From: Bacteroidota bacterium
GTDB taxonomy: Bacteria > Bacteroidota > Bacteroidia > Flavobacteriales > Flavobacteriaceae
DNA length: 64,000 nucleotides
Direction: 5' to 3'
Assembly: GCA_029557895.1 (NCBI GenBank)
Contig: JAKQHT010000002.1
Span: 83,462 to 147,461 of the forward strand
The translations under genes and the position numbers were made by a program. The notes below the pieces were generated by a model. The model did no database searches. It had not been told where the DNA came from and saw only the letters and a list, made by a program, of their open reading frames with translations. Below are positions 8,934-16,835 of the stretch, one piece after another. Position 1 is the first letter of the stretch. Each line of letters begins with the position of its first letter.

Positions 8934-9605
8934 ATGAAAAAGGAGATAAAAATATTGATGGTTGATGACCACCCGATCATTATTGAAGGGTATCAAAACA
9001 CCTTGATGGCCACAAAACAGGCAGACCAAAATTTGCATATTGATATGGCAAATGATTGTGACACGGCCGAATTATTGATGCGAAAATCCGTAAACGGAAT
9101 ACCCTATGACGTTTTGTTTTTTGATATCAGGCTGCCGGGTTCGAGGGATGGCTCATTGGCATCGGGCGAAGATTTGGCAATGTTATCAAAAGAAATCCTT
9201 CCAGATGCAAAAATCGTCATTCTTACGATGTTCAATGAACCGTACCGTATCCATAACATCATAAAAGCCATCAATCCTGACGGGTTTTTGGTGAAAAGCG
9301 ATTTGACATCGAGTGAGCTTGCAGAAGCTTTCCAGCATATTTTGGAAACACCACCTTACTACAGCAATACCGTTAACCAGTTTATGAACAAACTTGTTGT
9401 AAATGACATCCACGTGGACGAAATCAACAGAAAAATTCTCTATCTCTTGTCGCAGGGTATCAAAACCCGAAGCCTTCCGGAACATGTCGACCTATCCATC
9501 AGCTCTATAGAAAAGCGCAAAAAACAACTCAAAGATCTCTTTTCCGTGACCGACGGCAAGGACGAAACCCTACTGGAAGAGGCGAGAAACAAGGGGTTTA
9601 TCTGA
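8934..9605 (+). CDS. Response regulator, REC plus NarL/LuxR-type HTH
   Basis: 223 residues. The receiver domain (1-125) has the acidic pair in LMVDDHP (Asp11, Asp12), phosphoacceptor Asp64 in FFDIRLPG, Thr in VILTMF and Lys121 in FLVKSD. The C-terminal segment ILYLLSQGIKTRSLPEHVDL followed by SISSIEKRKKQLKDLF fits a NarL/LuxR-type helix-turn-helix, although it is divergent. It is co-transcribed with the sensor kinase. The first of two duplicated small-RNA cassettes begins directly after its stop, and paired dyads in that cassette are natural candidate binding sites for a NarL-type regulator, which normally binds such dyads as dimers. Confidence 0.92.
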   Translation: MKKEIKILMVDDHPIIIEGYQNTLMATKQADQNLHIDMANDCDTAELLMRKSVNGIPYDVLFFDIRLPGSRDGSLASGEDLAMLSKEILPDAKIVILTMFNEPYRIHNIIKAINPDGFLVKSDLTSSELAEAFQHILETPPYYSNTVNQFMNKLVVNDIHVDEINRKILYLLSQGIKTRSLPEHVDLSISSIEKRKKQLKDLFSVTDGKDETLLEEARNKGFI

Positions 9606-9682
9606 AAAAATGTTAAAATTTCGATAAACAGCCCTTTTTTTTGATGTCCAAAATTTCTTGAAAGCCTTGCCAGTACTGCAAA

Positions 9683-9750
9683 CTATGGTTTTTCCGTAAA
9701 AAATTTACGGTTTTTCCGCAAGATAAATTTATTCGTATTGGATATATTTG
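9683..9750 (+). promoter_or_regulatory. Paired dyads and -7 element of small RNA copy 1
   Basis: Two 17-base sites with the form TTACGG-N5-CCGTAA lie at 9683-9699 and 9705-9721, with a period of 22 bases. The -7 element TATATTTG is at 9743-9750. The second site ends 21 bases before the -7 element and so occupies the place where a -33 element would be; no good TTTG is seen there. This is the arrangement expected for activator-dependent transcription. Confidence 0.65.
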
Positions 9751-9756
9751 GCATTG

Positions 9757-9847
9757 TCAACAAACATATTTATATCCCTCTGAATTGTTGAATAATAGCA
9801 AATCGACCAAAACCCAATAAACGCCCGTTTGTTGGGTTTGGTTTTTT
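9757..9847 (+). ncRNA. Predicted small RNA, copy 1 (about 90 nt)
   Basis: The start is predicted about 7 bases after the -7 element and the end at the T-rich tail after a 13-bp hairpin. No open frame with a plausible start runs through it. Segments conserved with copy 2 are TTGTCAACA near the 5' end, a C-rich TATCCCT-like block in the middle (ATCCCT in both), and TAATAGCA before the terminator. The C-rich unpaired block could pair with G-rich targets, which is speculation. No known RNA family is recognised. Confidence 0.6.
9811..9847 (+). terminator. Intrinsic terminator of small RNA copy 1
   Basis: A 13-bp stem (9811-9823 with 9826-9838, one G-U pair) with a two-base CC loop is followed by TGGTTTTTT. 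The same stem sequence recurs at 12642-12669. Confidence 0.8.
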
Positions 9848-9888
9848 ATAGGATTTTTTCACTGTATTTTTTGAGACTTGACAAAGAC

Positions 9889-10077
9889 ATGAACAATATG
9901 TGCGACGACCAAAAAGATGGTCTGTGGGATAAAAAAGCTATCACCAAAGCCTTTGATACGGGTCATGTTGGATGTATTTCGGCATCACGTAGAACCGACA
10001 GTTGTTGTGCCATCAATTTTGATGGCTATCGGGACAGATTGATAGAGGGAACTTTTTGGTCAACCTTTTTTATATAA
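9889..10077 (+). CDS. Hypothetical small protein (62 residues), doubtful
   Basis: A 62-residue frame from ATG 9889 (MNNMCDDQKDGLWDKKAI) ending in FWSTFFI. It is rich in Cys and charged residues, has no signal peptide and no recognisable family. It follows the small-RNA terminator by about 40 bases and converges on the T9SS gene, with only 12 bases between the ends. Upstream in-frame codons back to 9829 overlap the terminator hairpin and are unlikely to be coding. It may be a chance frame. Confidence 0.25.
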   Translation: MNNMCDDQKDGLWDKKAITKAFDTGHVGCISASRRTDSCCAINFDGYRDRLIEGTFWSTFFI

Positions 10078-10089
10078 CCAATCCTTGAC

Positions 10090-11703
10090 TTACTCCCGGA
10101 TTAGTTTTACCACTTGCGAAAGTTCATTTTCAGAATAAATTTTGAGCAGGTAAGCACCTTTACTTAAACTTGATAAATCAATTGTTGTTGTGTTTTGGAT
10201 TTGTGCGACCAACTGGCCGTTAAGCGTGAACACTTCAATTTTTTCAATGTTTTTTTCAGATTTGATATTCACGGTTCCCGTGGTAGGGTTCGGATAAACC
10301 GAAATAGCCTGCGTGCTGAAATCGTTGATGCCGGCTGTTTCGTCTTCTACTAAAATATTTTGTGCAAAAGCTTTTGAAGTTCCCTCTCTTGATTCAGCCC
10401 AGACTGCTACGCTTTGCCCGCCCACATTTTTTGTAAAGGCAAACCTGCCTTTGTTTCCGGAGCTTGTAGCAATCATCAGATAGGTTTCATCCCATACAAA
10501 TTCGCCATCGGCATCTAAAAGCACAACACCGAGTTGAATAGAATTCACGCCATCGCTGATCCCGTTTGAAAACAGGAACAAAGGTTGGTTGTTGGTCATT
10601 TGCAAGCTTCCTACACTTATCCAGCTATCCGTGCTTACAGGAAAAACGGTTTTACCGAAAGTTCCCAGCAAAGGTTCGCCTGTTTCTTTGTCAAATTTTT
10701 GAACAGATTCGCCATATTGTGATTGGTTTAGCGTGCAAATATTGGCCGTTGCCCAAATGTGGGGCGAGCCATCTTCCATGGCAATGGAGGTCGCCATTTC
10801 TAAAAAATTATCATCGGTTGAAAAATCTGACCCGTCTTCTCCCCAAGGCAACGTACCATCAGGATTGATCCGCTGTAAAAACGAATCGAAACGTGTTGCA
10901 GTTGAACCATAATATCCTAGATAAGTTATGTCACCATCCCGAATGACCGAATAACGGCGGTTGCTCATTATGGTTTGGGTTGAAATCTGGATCGGATCGC
11001 TCCAAAGCGCATTTCCATTAGCGTCAAATCGTTGTCCCCACATAATGGCGTTTACAGTCCAACTGGTGGCTTTTGCCGGAAAAAGTGCAATCGTTGAACC
11101 GTCTGGAAGTGCAACCAGTTCGCCCATTCCCGTAAACGGATTGGACGAGTTGGGCGATGCTATGGCAATGGCCGTATCCCAAGATTCTTCACCTGTGGAG
11201 TCAAACTTCATCAGGTGTCCGTTGCCACCATCTTCCCAACCCACGACAACGCCTCCGTCCGAAGTAGGGGCGAGGTTCAGGTTCCATGCAGAGCCGAGGT
11301 TGATGCCTCCCGGCCCGAAAAGCTGTTCTCCCGTTGGTGAAATTTTATTGACATAGCCGTTGCCATCATTGGTCGAAGTGAAACCTATGTATAAATTGCC
11401 GACAGCATCCACCGCCTGTGCTCGGGTGGCCGTCCAAGTGCCGTTGTCGGCAACATCATTGGCGAGTATTCCATTGGTGCCAAAAATCTGGTTTCCGTCG
11501 GCATCCAGAAGCTGGACCCTGAGTTCGTAACCTGTGCTTTCATCCCAGAAAATCACGTAGGTTTTTCCATCGTTGGTCCCAATGGATTGGATATCTCCGG
11601 TAGGAGCATCGGCAACCAGGGTATTGGCGTTGTAATCCTCCGTCCATTGTGCGGTTGCAAAGCAGGAATATAGAATGCCTGCTAAAAGTGTTAATTTTTT
11701 CAT
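10090..11703 (-). CDS. Secreted protein with type IX sorting domain
   Basis: 537 residues. A signal peptide (MKKLTLLAGILYSCFATAQ) is followed by a repetitive body with beta-propeller-like units (DADGNQIFGTNGIL, VDAVGNLYIGFTS, GGVVVGWEDGGNGHLMKFD). The last 75 residues form a type A T9SS C-terminal domain: VYPNPTTGTVNIKS, IEVFTLNGQLV, LSKGAYLLKIY and a terminal KLIRE. It should therefore be exported by Sec and then secreted across the outer membrane by T9SS. No catalytic motif is visible; the role is unknown, perhaps adhesion or surface binding. It lies between the two small-RNA cassettes on the opposite strand. Confidence 0.85.
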   Translation of the reverse strand: MKKLTLLAGILYSCFATAQWTEDYNANTLVADAPTGDIQSIGTNDGKTYVIFWDESTGYELRVQLLDADGNQIFGTNGILANDVADNGTWTATRAQAVDAVGNLYIGFTSTNDGNGYVNKISPTGEQLFGPGGINLGSAWNLNLAPTSDGGVVVGWEDGGNGHLMKFDSTGEESWDTAIAIASPNSSNPFTGMGELVALPDGSTIALFPAKATSWTVNAIMWGQRFDANGNALWSDPIQISTQTIMSNRRYSVIRDGDITYLGYYGSTATRFDSFLQRINPDGTLPWGEDGSDFSTDDNFLEMATSIAMEDGSPHIWATANICTLNQSQYGESVQKFDKETGEPLLGTFGKTVFPVSTDSWISVGSLQMTNNQPLFLFSNGISDGVNSIQLGVVLLDADGEFVWDETYLMIATSSGNKGRFAFTKNVGGQSVAVWAESREGTSKAFAQNILVEDETAGINDFSTQAISVYPNPTTGTVNIKSEKNIEKIEVFTLNGQLVAQIQNTTTIDLSSLSKGAYLLKIYSENELSQVVKLIRE

Positions 11704-11772
11704 GTTGTTTCGTTTATCATTTTTTTAATATTTTGAGTAATAAAGTTTCAACGAACACATACTGAAAAACAC

Positions 11773-12264
11773 TTATTTCTCATCCGCAGAAGGGCCGTAA
11801 ATTCCTGGAAGCGGGATATTGAGCATTCGCATATATACTGTAAGTTGTCCGCGGTGATGTATGAGGTGGTTGGTAATAATATAGCGAAACGCGCCCAGTT
11901 TTGGCATTTCGGAAAGTGTGTGCGTGCCTGCCTTTAAAATCCAGTTGGTCAGCCAGAAATCATCGGTTTTTGAATTTATAAATTCGTTGTTCTTCTGTAA
12001 ACCACTTTCCAGTTCAGTTTTAAGTGTTTCAACGTCGGCGGTTTTAGGAGGGGTGTAATCGGTATGGAAATCAAAAACATCTTTGGTTACAGCAAGATGT
12101 GTCCAATTATGAAGTTCCACAATATGCGATGCCAATTGTCCCAAGGTCATTGATTTTTCGTGCGGTTTGTAGTCCCAATGCTCGTCGTTAAGGTTGTCCA
12201 AAACCCTTCTGGTATTGTGGGTTTCGTGTTTTATTTCTGCCAAAAGCCCGGCTTTAATGCCCAT
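11773..12264 (-). CDS. DinB family protein
   Basis: 163 residues forming the four-helix DinB/YfiT-like bundle. Metal-ligand histidines sit at the expected places: HIVELHNWTH near residue 47 and NHLIHHRGQLTVYMR near residue 135. Family members bind a divalent metal and often act as thiol-dependent transferases; some are stress-induced. The length fits the family (about 150-170). It has no signal peptide and is probably cytosolic. It is read from the left strand with a 69-base gap to the T9SS gene; whether they share a transcript is unclear. Confidence 0.85.
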   Translation of the reverse strand: MGIKAGLLAEIKHETHNTRRVLDNLNDEHWDYKPHEKSMTLGQLASHIVELHNWTHLAVTKDVFDFHTDYTPPKTADVETLKTELESGLQKNNEFINSKTDDFWLTNWILKAGTHTLSEMPKLGAFRYIITNHLIHHRGQLTVYMRMLNIPLPGIYGPSADEK

Positions 12265-12514
12265 CTTGTTCTTTTTTTAAGTAAAAACTTTGGATACTAA
12301 AGTACGATTTTATTTTGGAAAGGGTTAGGAATCCAGAGTCATTTTTTGGCTCGAGCTTGCCGCATAACTGTCCCGGTAGTTCAAAATGGCTTGTTCCTGG
12401 ATCTAAAAAACACACATTGGCAAGTATTTTTCTTCGATTAAAATGTTAAATTTTGATAAAAAGACAGTTTTTTTAAAGCACAAAATCATTTGAAAGCCAC
12501 GCCAGTACTGCAAA

Positions 12515-12582
12515 CTATGGTTTTTCCGTAAAAGATTTATGGTTTTTCCGTAATGAAAATTAAAAAACATTGGATATATTTG
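12515..12582 (+). promoter_or_regulatory. Paired dyads and -7 element of small RNA copy 2
   Basis: TATGGTTTTTCCGTAA occurs twice, perfectly, at 12516-12531 and 12538-12553 (period 22 bases); each is a near-dyad of the form TTAYGG-N5-CCGTAA. The -7 element TATATTTG is at 12575-12582, again 21 bases after the second dyad. Spacing and period are exactly as in copy 1. Confidence 0.65.
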
Positions 12583-12588
12583 GCTTTG

Positions 12589-12680
12589 TCAACATACAAA
12601 TTTATCCCTTAGTAAATAGTTGATTAATAGCAGATCGAACCAACCCAATAAACGCCCGTTTGTTGGGTTTGTTTTTTTTT
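12589..12680 (+). ncRNA. Predicted small RNA, copy 2 (about 90 nt)
   Basis: It is bounded by the same -7 element and terminator as copy 1. The 5' part TTGTCAACA, the ATCCCT block and the TAATAGCAGATCGA segment correspond to copy 1, while the positions between them have changed. This pattern fits a functional RNA under selection at particular segments. No protein frame is evident. Confidence 0.6.
12642..12680 (+). terminator. Intrinsic terminator of small RNA copy 2
   Basis: The same 13-bp stem with CC loop (12642-12654 with 12657-12669) is followed by TG and nine T residues (12672-12680), a strong rho-independent terminator. Confidence 0.85.
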
Positions 12681-12782
12681 AATGGGTATGGAAAGATTAT
12701 TGTAGGTTCTGTAGTGCTTAGGTAAAACCCATCAACAGATTTAAAAAAAAATCGTACTTTTCACGCTCACTATCCATTTTAG

Positions 12783-13250
12783 ATGAAGCGATTTGCCGTA
12801 TTTGTTGTTTCTGCAATGTTGATATCTTGTGACTACTTCGAGAAGAAAAAAATCGATACTGAATCGATTTTGCAAGAAGAGTTGAAGTCCATCAATTGGA
12901 ATGATGTGGATGAATACCCGACCTTTGCACTTTGTGATAGCGTCGAGAACAAAAAAAACTGTTTTGAAACGGTGGTCCGTGATGCATTGAACAAAAAACT
13001 GGCAGGCCAAAACATTGTGGTCACAGAAGATGTGAGCGATACCATTTTACTAAAACTCCATATCGACAACCTGGGTGTGTTAACCCTCAAAAACATTGAA
13101 ATGACCGCAATGACACGAACGCAAATTCCACATCTCGACAGTTTGCTGGCGCACGGTTTTGATTCGCTGCCCAAGATTTTCCCGGCCATCAAGAGAGGAC
13201 AACAAGTGGCTACTGAATTTCAGCTCCCGGTAGTTATCAAAATACATTGA
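12783..13250 (+). CDS. Small lipoprotein with TonB C-terminal-like tail
   Basis: 155 residues. The signal peptide ends in AMLISC, a lipobox. The middle holds two Cys residues (FALCDSV and KKNCFETV) that could form a disulphide. The last 40 residues (LDSLPKIFPAIKRGQQVA then a hydrophobic strand ending VVIKIH) resemble the end of TonB C-terminal domains, where a PAIKRG segment leads into the final strand. A full TonB with membrane anchor is not present, so the role is unknown. It is a single gene with its own 5' region following small RNA copy 2. Confidence 0.6.
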   Translation: MKRFAVFVVSAMLISCDYFEKKKIDTESILQEELKSINWNDVDEYPTFALCDSVENKKNCFETVVRDALNKKLAGQNIVVTEDVSDTILLKLHIDNLGVLTLKNIEMTAMTRTQIPHLDSLLAHGFDSLPKIFPAIKRGQQVATEFQLPVVIKIH

Positions 13251-13338
13251 ACAGCAGGTCTGGTGTATTGGTTGCAAGTTCAATTCAAAGCGTTAATATC
13301 GCATTGTTGCAAAGAACTGTGGCGTACAAATAAATGAT

Positions 13339-13758
13339 TTAATTCAAGTTGGTCATTCCAAATTGATCAACCGTCTGCCTTTCATTTTCGGCAAGTGAAA
13401 AATTTAATTTAGTCCAAGCAGTCCCTTCAATGCCTTTAAGTTCAAAACCGTATTCCGTTTTGGTAATAGCAAACAAGAAGTTTGCAAAATTTTCGTTTTT
13501 GTTTTCAGAAATCCTGTCCAATACGGTCATTCCAAAAGTATCAATCGCTTGAGGTTGGTGATTGTTTATGCTAAATGACAAGTCGGTCCAAGTACAACCT
13601 GCGATACCTGTCATTTTTATCCCTGTTCCGGTTTTCTCGACTATAATCTTGAAATCGCTTAATTCAGTTTGCTTTTCTTGGGCCAATAATTCAAAGGTTG
13701 CAGTCAAAAAAAGTAATGGCATCAATGCTGCAAGTAATGGGTTTTTATAATTTTTCAT
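13339..13758 (-). CDS. Exported protein with two internal repeats
   Basis: 139 residues. A signal peptide (MKNYKNPLLAALMPLLFLTA) ends near LLAQ. The mature part is two copies of one unit of about 48 residues: the first has GIKMTGIAGCTWTDLSFSI and IDTFGMTVL, the second has GFELKGIEGTAWTKLNFSL and VDQFGMTNL. The shared pattern (G.k.tGI.G..WT.L.FS followed by a conserved fGMt.L end) is seen in small exported proteins of Bacteroidota of unknown role. It is probably periplasmic or secreted. It lies 31 bases after the next upstream gene on the same strand and may be co-transcribed with it. Confidence 0.6.
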   Translation of the reverse strand: MKNYKNPLLAALMPLLFLTATFELLAQEKQTELSDFKIIVEKTGTGIKMTGIAGCTWTDLSFSINNHQPQAIDTFGMTVLDRISENKNENFANFLFAITKTEYGFELKGIEGTAWTKLNFSLAENERQTVDQFGMTNLN

Positions 13759-13789
13759 ACTATTTTGATACTGTCATACAATTGTCGGT

Positions 13790-14659
13790 TTATAGCTTAA
13801 AGCGATATCCAATGGTAAAATCGGTAGAAAAATTATCTTGATTGTCCAAAAACGCCGCAAAAAGTTGGTTGTAACCAAAAGTAACAAAACCTCTATCCGA
13901 AATCTTGAAATCGACACCAAGGCCAAAAACAAATGGAACGTCAAAAGCCGTTTCCAGATACGGATTGTCATCTTCATCAACTCTGACCACCGTTGCTTTT
14001 GAAATGTTCAAGGTAGCAGCTTTCACATCGGCAAAAATGTTGAATTTATCATTGCTAAAAAACCTATAGCGATAACCCAAGGATAGCTCGGTGGTTTCGT
14101 AAGGAAATTTGTCCTCATCCTTAAATACGTGCCGAAGTTGTAGAAATCCGGAATGTCGCGGTTGTTCCTTGTCTTGAGCAACTTCGAGTTCGGCACCAAA
14201 GACTGGCGTTATTGCATTATCAGGATTGTTAACAAACGGACTGTTGGTAATACCGCCAAAAATTGCCAGTCGCAAATCCAGTTTGTTTTTGGGGTGTGTC
14301 GATGTAAACCCCGCATCCTGTTGTTTGTTGTATGTTTCGATGTAAGTAATCAGGCTTGGCAGGGTGAGATTTACTTTAGCGGCAGAAATGGCGCCATTTG
14401 TGGCATTGGCCAGAGTGGTTTTGTATTCTTCTTGATAATCGCCTTCATCATTGCGGGTGTTTGTGAGCTCTGTAATGGTATTGTCAGACGTTCGGATAAA
14501 GTACCTGTACTGATTGTCAATGACGTTCCAGAGTAGGTCGAGATGGCCATCGACTTCGGTTTTTAGCGTTATGGTTTCTCCATTGATGTTATAGGATTCC
14601 TGGGCTTCCGAAAAGTAGATAACAAAGATGGCGCAGAAGCAAAAAAGTTTCTTTTTCAT
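13790..14659 (-). CDS. Outer-membrane beta-barrel-like protein
   Basis: 289 residues from ATG 14657-14659; this start gives the signal peptide MKKKLFCFCAIFVIYFSEA, whereas the longer frame begins inside the neighbouring gene. The mature protein alternates polar and hydrophobic residues, with strands such as YETTELSLGYRYRFF, KFNIFADVKAATLN and FVTFGYNQLFAA. It ends in DFTIGYRFKL, a terminal strand with aromatic and hydrophobic residues typical of an outer-membrane barrel. The role is unknown. It is 50 bases after the glycosyltransferase gene on the same strand. Confidence 0.6.
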   Translation of the reverse strand: MKKKLFCFCAIFVIYFSEAQESYNINGETITLKTEVDGHLDLLWNVIDNQYRYFIRTSDNTITELTNTRNDEGDYQEEYKTTLANATNGAISAAKVNLTLPSLITYIETYNKQQDAGFTSTHPKNKLDLRLAIFGGITNSPFVNNPDNAITPVFGAELEVAQDKEQPRHSGFLQLRHVFKDEDKFPYETTELSLGYRYRFFSNDKFNIFADVKAATLNISKATVVRVDEDDNPYLETAFDVPFVFGLGVDFKISDRGFVTFGYNQLFAAFLDNQDNFSTDFTIGYRFKL

Positions 14660-14709
14660 GATTTGAGAATTAAGTGGAGTAAATCTAAAAAAAATAAATG
14701 AGTTATTTG

Positions 14710-15831
14710 CTATTTTCCATAGTGGCGACCTTTCCATTTGTATCCTGTAAATACTGATGCAATTGTCACAAAGGTTACAAAAAATGGATAGGCCATTGCA
14801 GCGATCAAATAGGTTCTAAAAGCGTTGGTTCTGTCCATAAATTGTGCTGCTTTGAAAATCAGCAAAAAATCTATACCAAATTTGATGCACAAAAGATGCA
14901 ACAAAACCTTAAACTTGATGATTCCCGCAAGCGCCAATAACAAGAATACCAATAAGGCACCGTTCATCAAAAAGATGATGATGCCTGACAATTTTCCAAA
15001 AAGGTTTTGGTAGGATCCTGTTTTGGCTGCCCAACGGATGCGTTGTGAGAACAGGGCACCGATGCTCGGTTGCGGATTGGTCGTTACTATCGCTTGGGCA
15101 CATTTTAGGTAGCCGGTTTTTTCGGGGAATTTGCGCAGCACCTTTTCCAGCATAAAAATGTCATCACCGCTCCCGATGTGCTGGTTGCCTTTGAATCCGT
15201 CCACATCAAAGAACAATTTTTTGGTATAGGCCATATTGGCGCCATTGCACAAAAAGGGGAGTCCAAGGCCAAAACCTCCGATGGTCGCCCCTTGCAAACT
15301 TAAAAAGTCCAATTCCTGAAAACGGTCCAATAAGTTTCTGCCTTCGCTATAGACAACAGGTGCAGCGACAAATACCACATCATGCTGCTGGATATAGGCA
15401 TCAAAACTGTCGAGCCAGAATTTGGGCAGCTCGCAGTCGGCATCGGTGGTGATGGCCCAGTCGTACTTGGCTTGTGCCAATGCAGTGACGATAGCATCTT
15501 TTTTGGGTGACCCCGAGATTCTGTTGTTTGGTACGATCGTTGTAAATTCGAGATTTTTTGTAGCTTTTTTAATGATTTCTAAAGAAGCATCGGTCGATGT
15601 GTCATCTACAAAAATGACCTCAAACATGTTTTTGGGATAGTTCAGACGGTCGATGGAGCGCAACAGGTTTTCGAGGTGTTTTTGCTCGTTTCTGAAAGGA
15701 ACAATTATCGAAAATTTGGTAACGGGCTTTAGTTCGCCCAATGTAAATGTGCGAACTTTGCCAAAACCCAGAACAAGGCTGCCAATAAATACAAGGTATA
15801 CCAAGACAATGATAACGGCGACGAGGGTCAT
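14710..15831 (-). CDS. Family 2 glycosyltransferase, membrane-associated
   Basis: 373 residues. An N-terminal membrane helix (VAVIIVLVYLVFIGSLVLGF) precedes the GT2 domain: FSIIVPFRNEQKHLENLL, EVIFVDDTSTDAS (nucleotide-binding Asp pair), ITTDADCELP (DxD-like), and the acceptor-side motif QRIRWAAKTGSY. Three further hydrophobic segments follow in the last 110 residues. It would transfer a sugar from a nucleotide sugar to a lipid or glycan at the inner membrane. Its start overlaps the end of the flippase-like gene by four bases (ATGA at 15828-15831), so the two are translated together. Confidence 0.88.
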   Translation of the reverse strand: MTLVAVIIVLVYLVFIGSLVLGFGKVRTFTLGELKPVTKFSIIVPFRNEQKHLENLLRSIDRLNYPKNMFEVIFVDDTSTDASLEIIKKATKNLEFTTIVPNNRISGSPKKDAIVTALAQAKYDWAITTDADCELPKFWLDSFDAYIQQHDVVFVAAPVVYSEGRNLLDRFQELDFLSLQGATIGGFGLGLPFLCNGANMAYTKKLFFDVDGFKGNQHIGSGDDIFMLEKVLRKFPEKTGYLKCAQAIVTTNPQPSIGALFSQRIRWAAKTGSYQNLFGKLSGIIIFLMNGALLVFLLLALAGIIKFKVLLHLLCIKFGIDFLLIFKAAQFMDRTNAFRTYLIAAMAYPFFVTFVTIASVFTGYKWKGRHYGK

Positions 15832-16799
15832 GTGCTTTGTTGTATTTTGGAATCGTCAAAATGCAAAACAAAATAACTGCCCACGAGTCCCGGAAACACA
15901 AAATTCAACAACCACATCAGCATTGTGATTGTCAATATGCTAATCACATCCATGCCAATCATCGCAAACATATATACGGCAACTCCACCTTTGACCACAA
16001 CATCAAATATGAAAATATTTGGGATGATGGACGTGAGCAAATACATAGTAGTGATGTAGGGCATGGCGTCCAGATAACCAACGGGGAGGCCAAAAATCCG
16101 TAATAGCACATAAAACTGAAACGTAAAAATACCATAACGGAGCAATGAAAAACCAAAAGCTTTTCTTGTTACTGTATTTGGTGTTTTGCCAATATAACCC
16201 AAAATGTCGTGCAATGCCACACCTTTGAATTTCAGGCTGCCATTTTTTGAAATGAAGTAAATGATGGCCAGAACGGCCAATCCGCACAACACAAACAACA
16301 TTGGTTTTTGGAGAGAAAATTGCGGATGGGTTTTTGCCAAAGACCAACAGCCCCAAAACCCAAACAAGGCAGTAACCGCAAGTTGGCACATATTGCCCAA
16401 CACATTGAGTAAAACCGCTTTTTTTCTTTTACATGGTTCAAAATACAAGATTTTAGCGCCATATTCGCCAATACGGTTGGGCGTAATCAACGATGCAGTG
16501 AACGATCCAAGGGTTTGTTCAAGGGCGTTTTTGAAAGTAATGTTTGAAAAAGAAGCTACAAGTTTTTGCCATTTCAGGATTTCGAAGTACCAGTTCAGGA
16601 TTGTCAACAGTAATAGAACGGACAGGTTTTTTATAGAAAACACACCGTTTGCCGATACATTTTGCAAAAAAGTGGCAAGGTCGAGTTGCGTTTTGTCGGT
16701 AAGTTTGAAGTAAATAAAAACGAAAACGGCAATAACGATGCACAATTTTACCAGCAGAACCAAGAATTGATTAGATTTGTATGACAAGGTTGCAATCAT
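15828..16799 (-). CDS. Flippase-like integral membrane protein (LPG synthase TM/UPF0104 family)
   Basis: 323 residues with about eight hydrophobic spans. Typical family features are the conserved early segment FKNALEQTLGSFTASLITPN, which continues into RIGEYGAK, and the late YITTMYLLTSIIPNIFIFD. The family includes the membrane half of lysylphosphatidylglycerol synthases and many proteins next to glycosyltransferases that are thought to move lipid-linked sugars. Here it precedes and overlaps a GT2 gene, so a role in a glycolipid or polysaccharide step is likely. The substrate is unknown. It diverges from the barrel-protein gene at 16836 across a 36-base gap that must hold both promoters. Confidence 0.82.
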   Translation of the reverse strand: MIATLSYKSNQFLVLLVKLCIVIAVFVFIYFKLTDKTQLDLATFLQNVSANGVFSIKNLSVLLLLTILNWYFEILKWQKLVASFSNITFKNALEQTLGSFTASLITPNRIGEYGAKILYFEPCKRKKAVLLNVLGNMCQLAVTALFGFWGCWSLAKTHPQFSLQKPMLFVLCGLAVLAIIYFISKNGSLKFKGVALHDILGYIGKTPNTVTRKAFGFSLLRYGIFTFQFYVLLRIFGLPVGYLDAMPYITTMYLLTSIIPNIFIFDVVVKGGVAVYMFAMIGMDVISILTITMLMWLLNFVFPGLVGSYFVLHFDDSKIQQST

Positions 16800-16835
16800 T
16801 GTTGCAAATTAAACCAAATTCTAACTTACAAACCC

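Larger units (their letters stand above)
9607..9847 (+). repeat. Intergenic cassette, copy 1 of 2 (promoter plus small RNA plus terminator)
   Basis: About 240 bases that recur at 12440-12680 in the same orientation. Identical blocks include 33 bases at 9669-9701 (matching 12501-12533), 16 bases around the -7 element (9737-9752) and the whole terminator stem. Conservation is concentrated in the dyads, promoter, RNA start and terminator, while linkers have drifted. Confidence 0.85.
12440..12680 (+). repeat. Intergenic cassette, copy 2 of 2 (promoter plus small RNA plus terminator)
   Basis: Second copy of the 9607-9847 cassette, in direct orientation, 2.8 kb away. It fills most of the 518-base gene-free gap between the DinB gene and the lipoprotein gene at 12783. 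The rest of that gap (12265-12439) shows no further feature. Confidence 0.85.

Noticed and set aside
9829..9888. Upstream extension of the small frame at 9889
   Set aside because: It would start inside the terminator hairpin of the small RNA; transcription would normally stop there.
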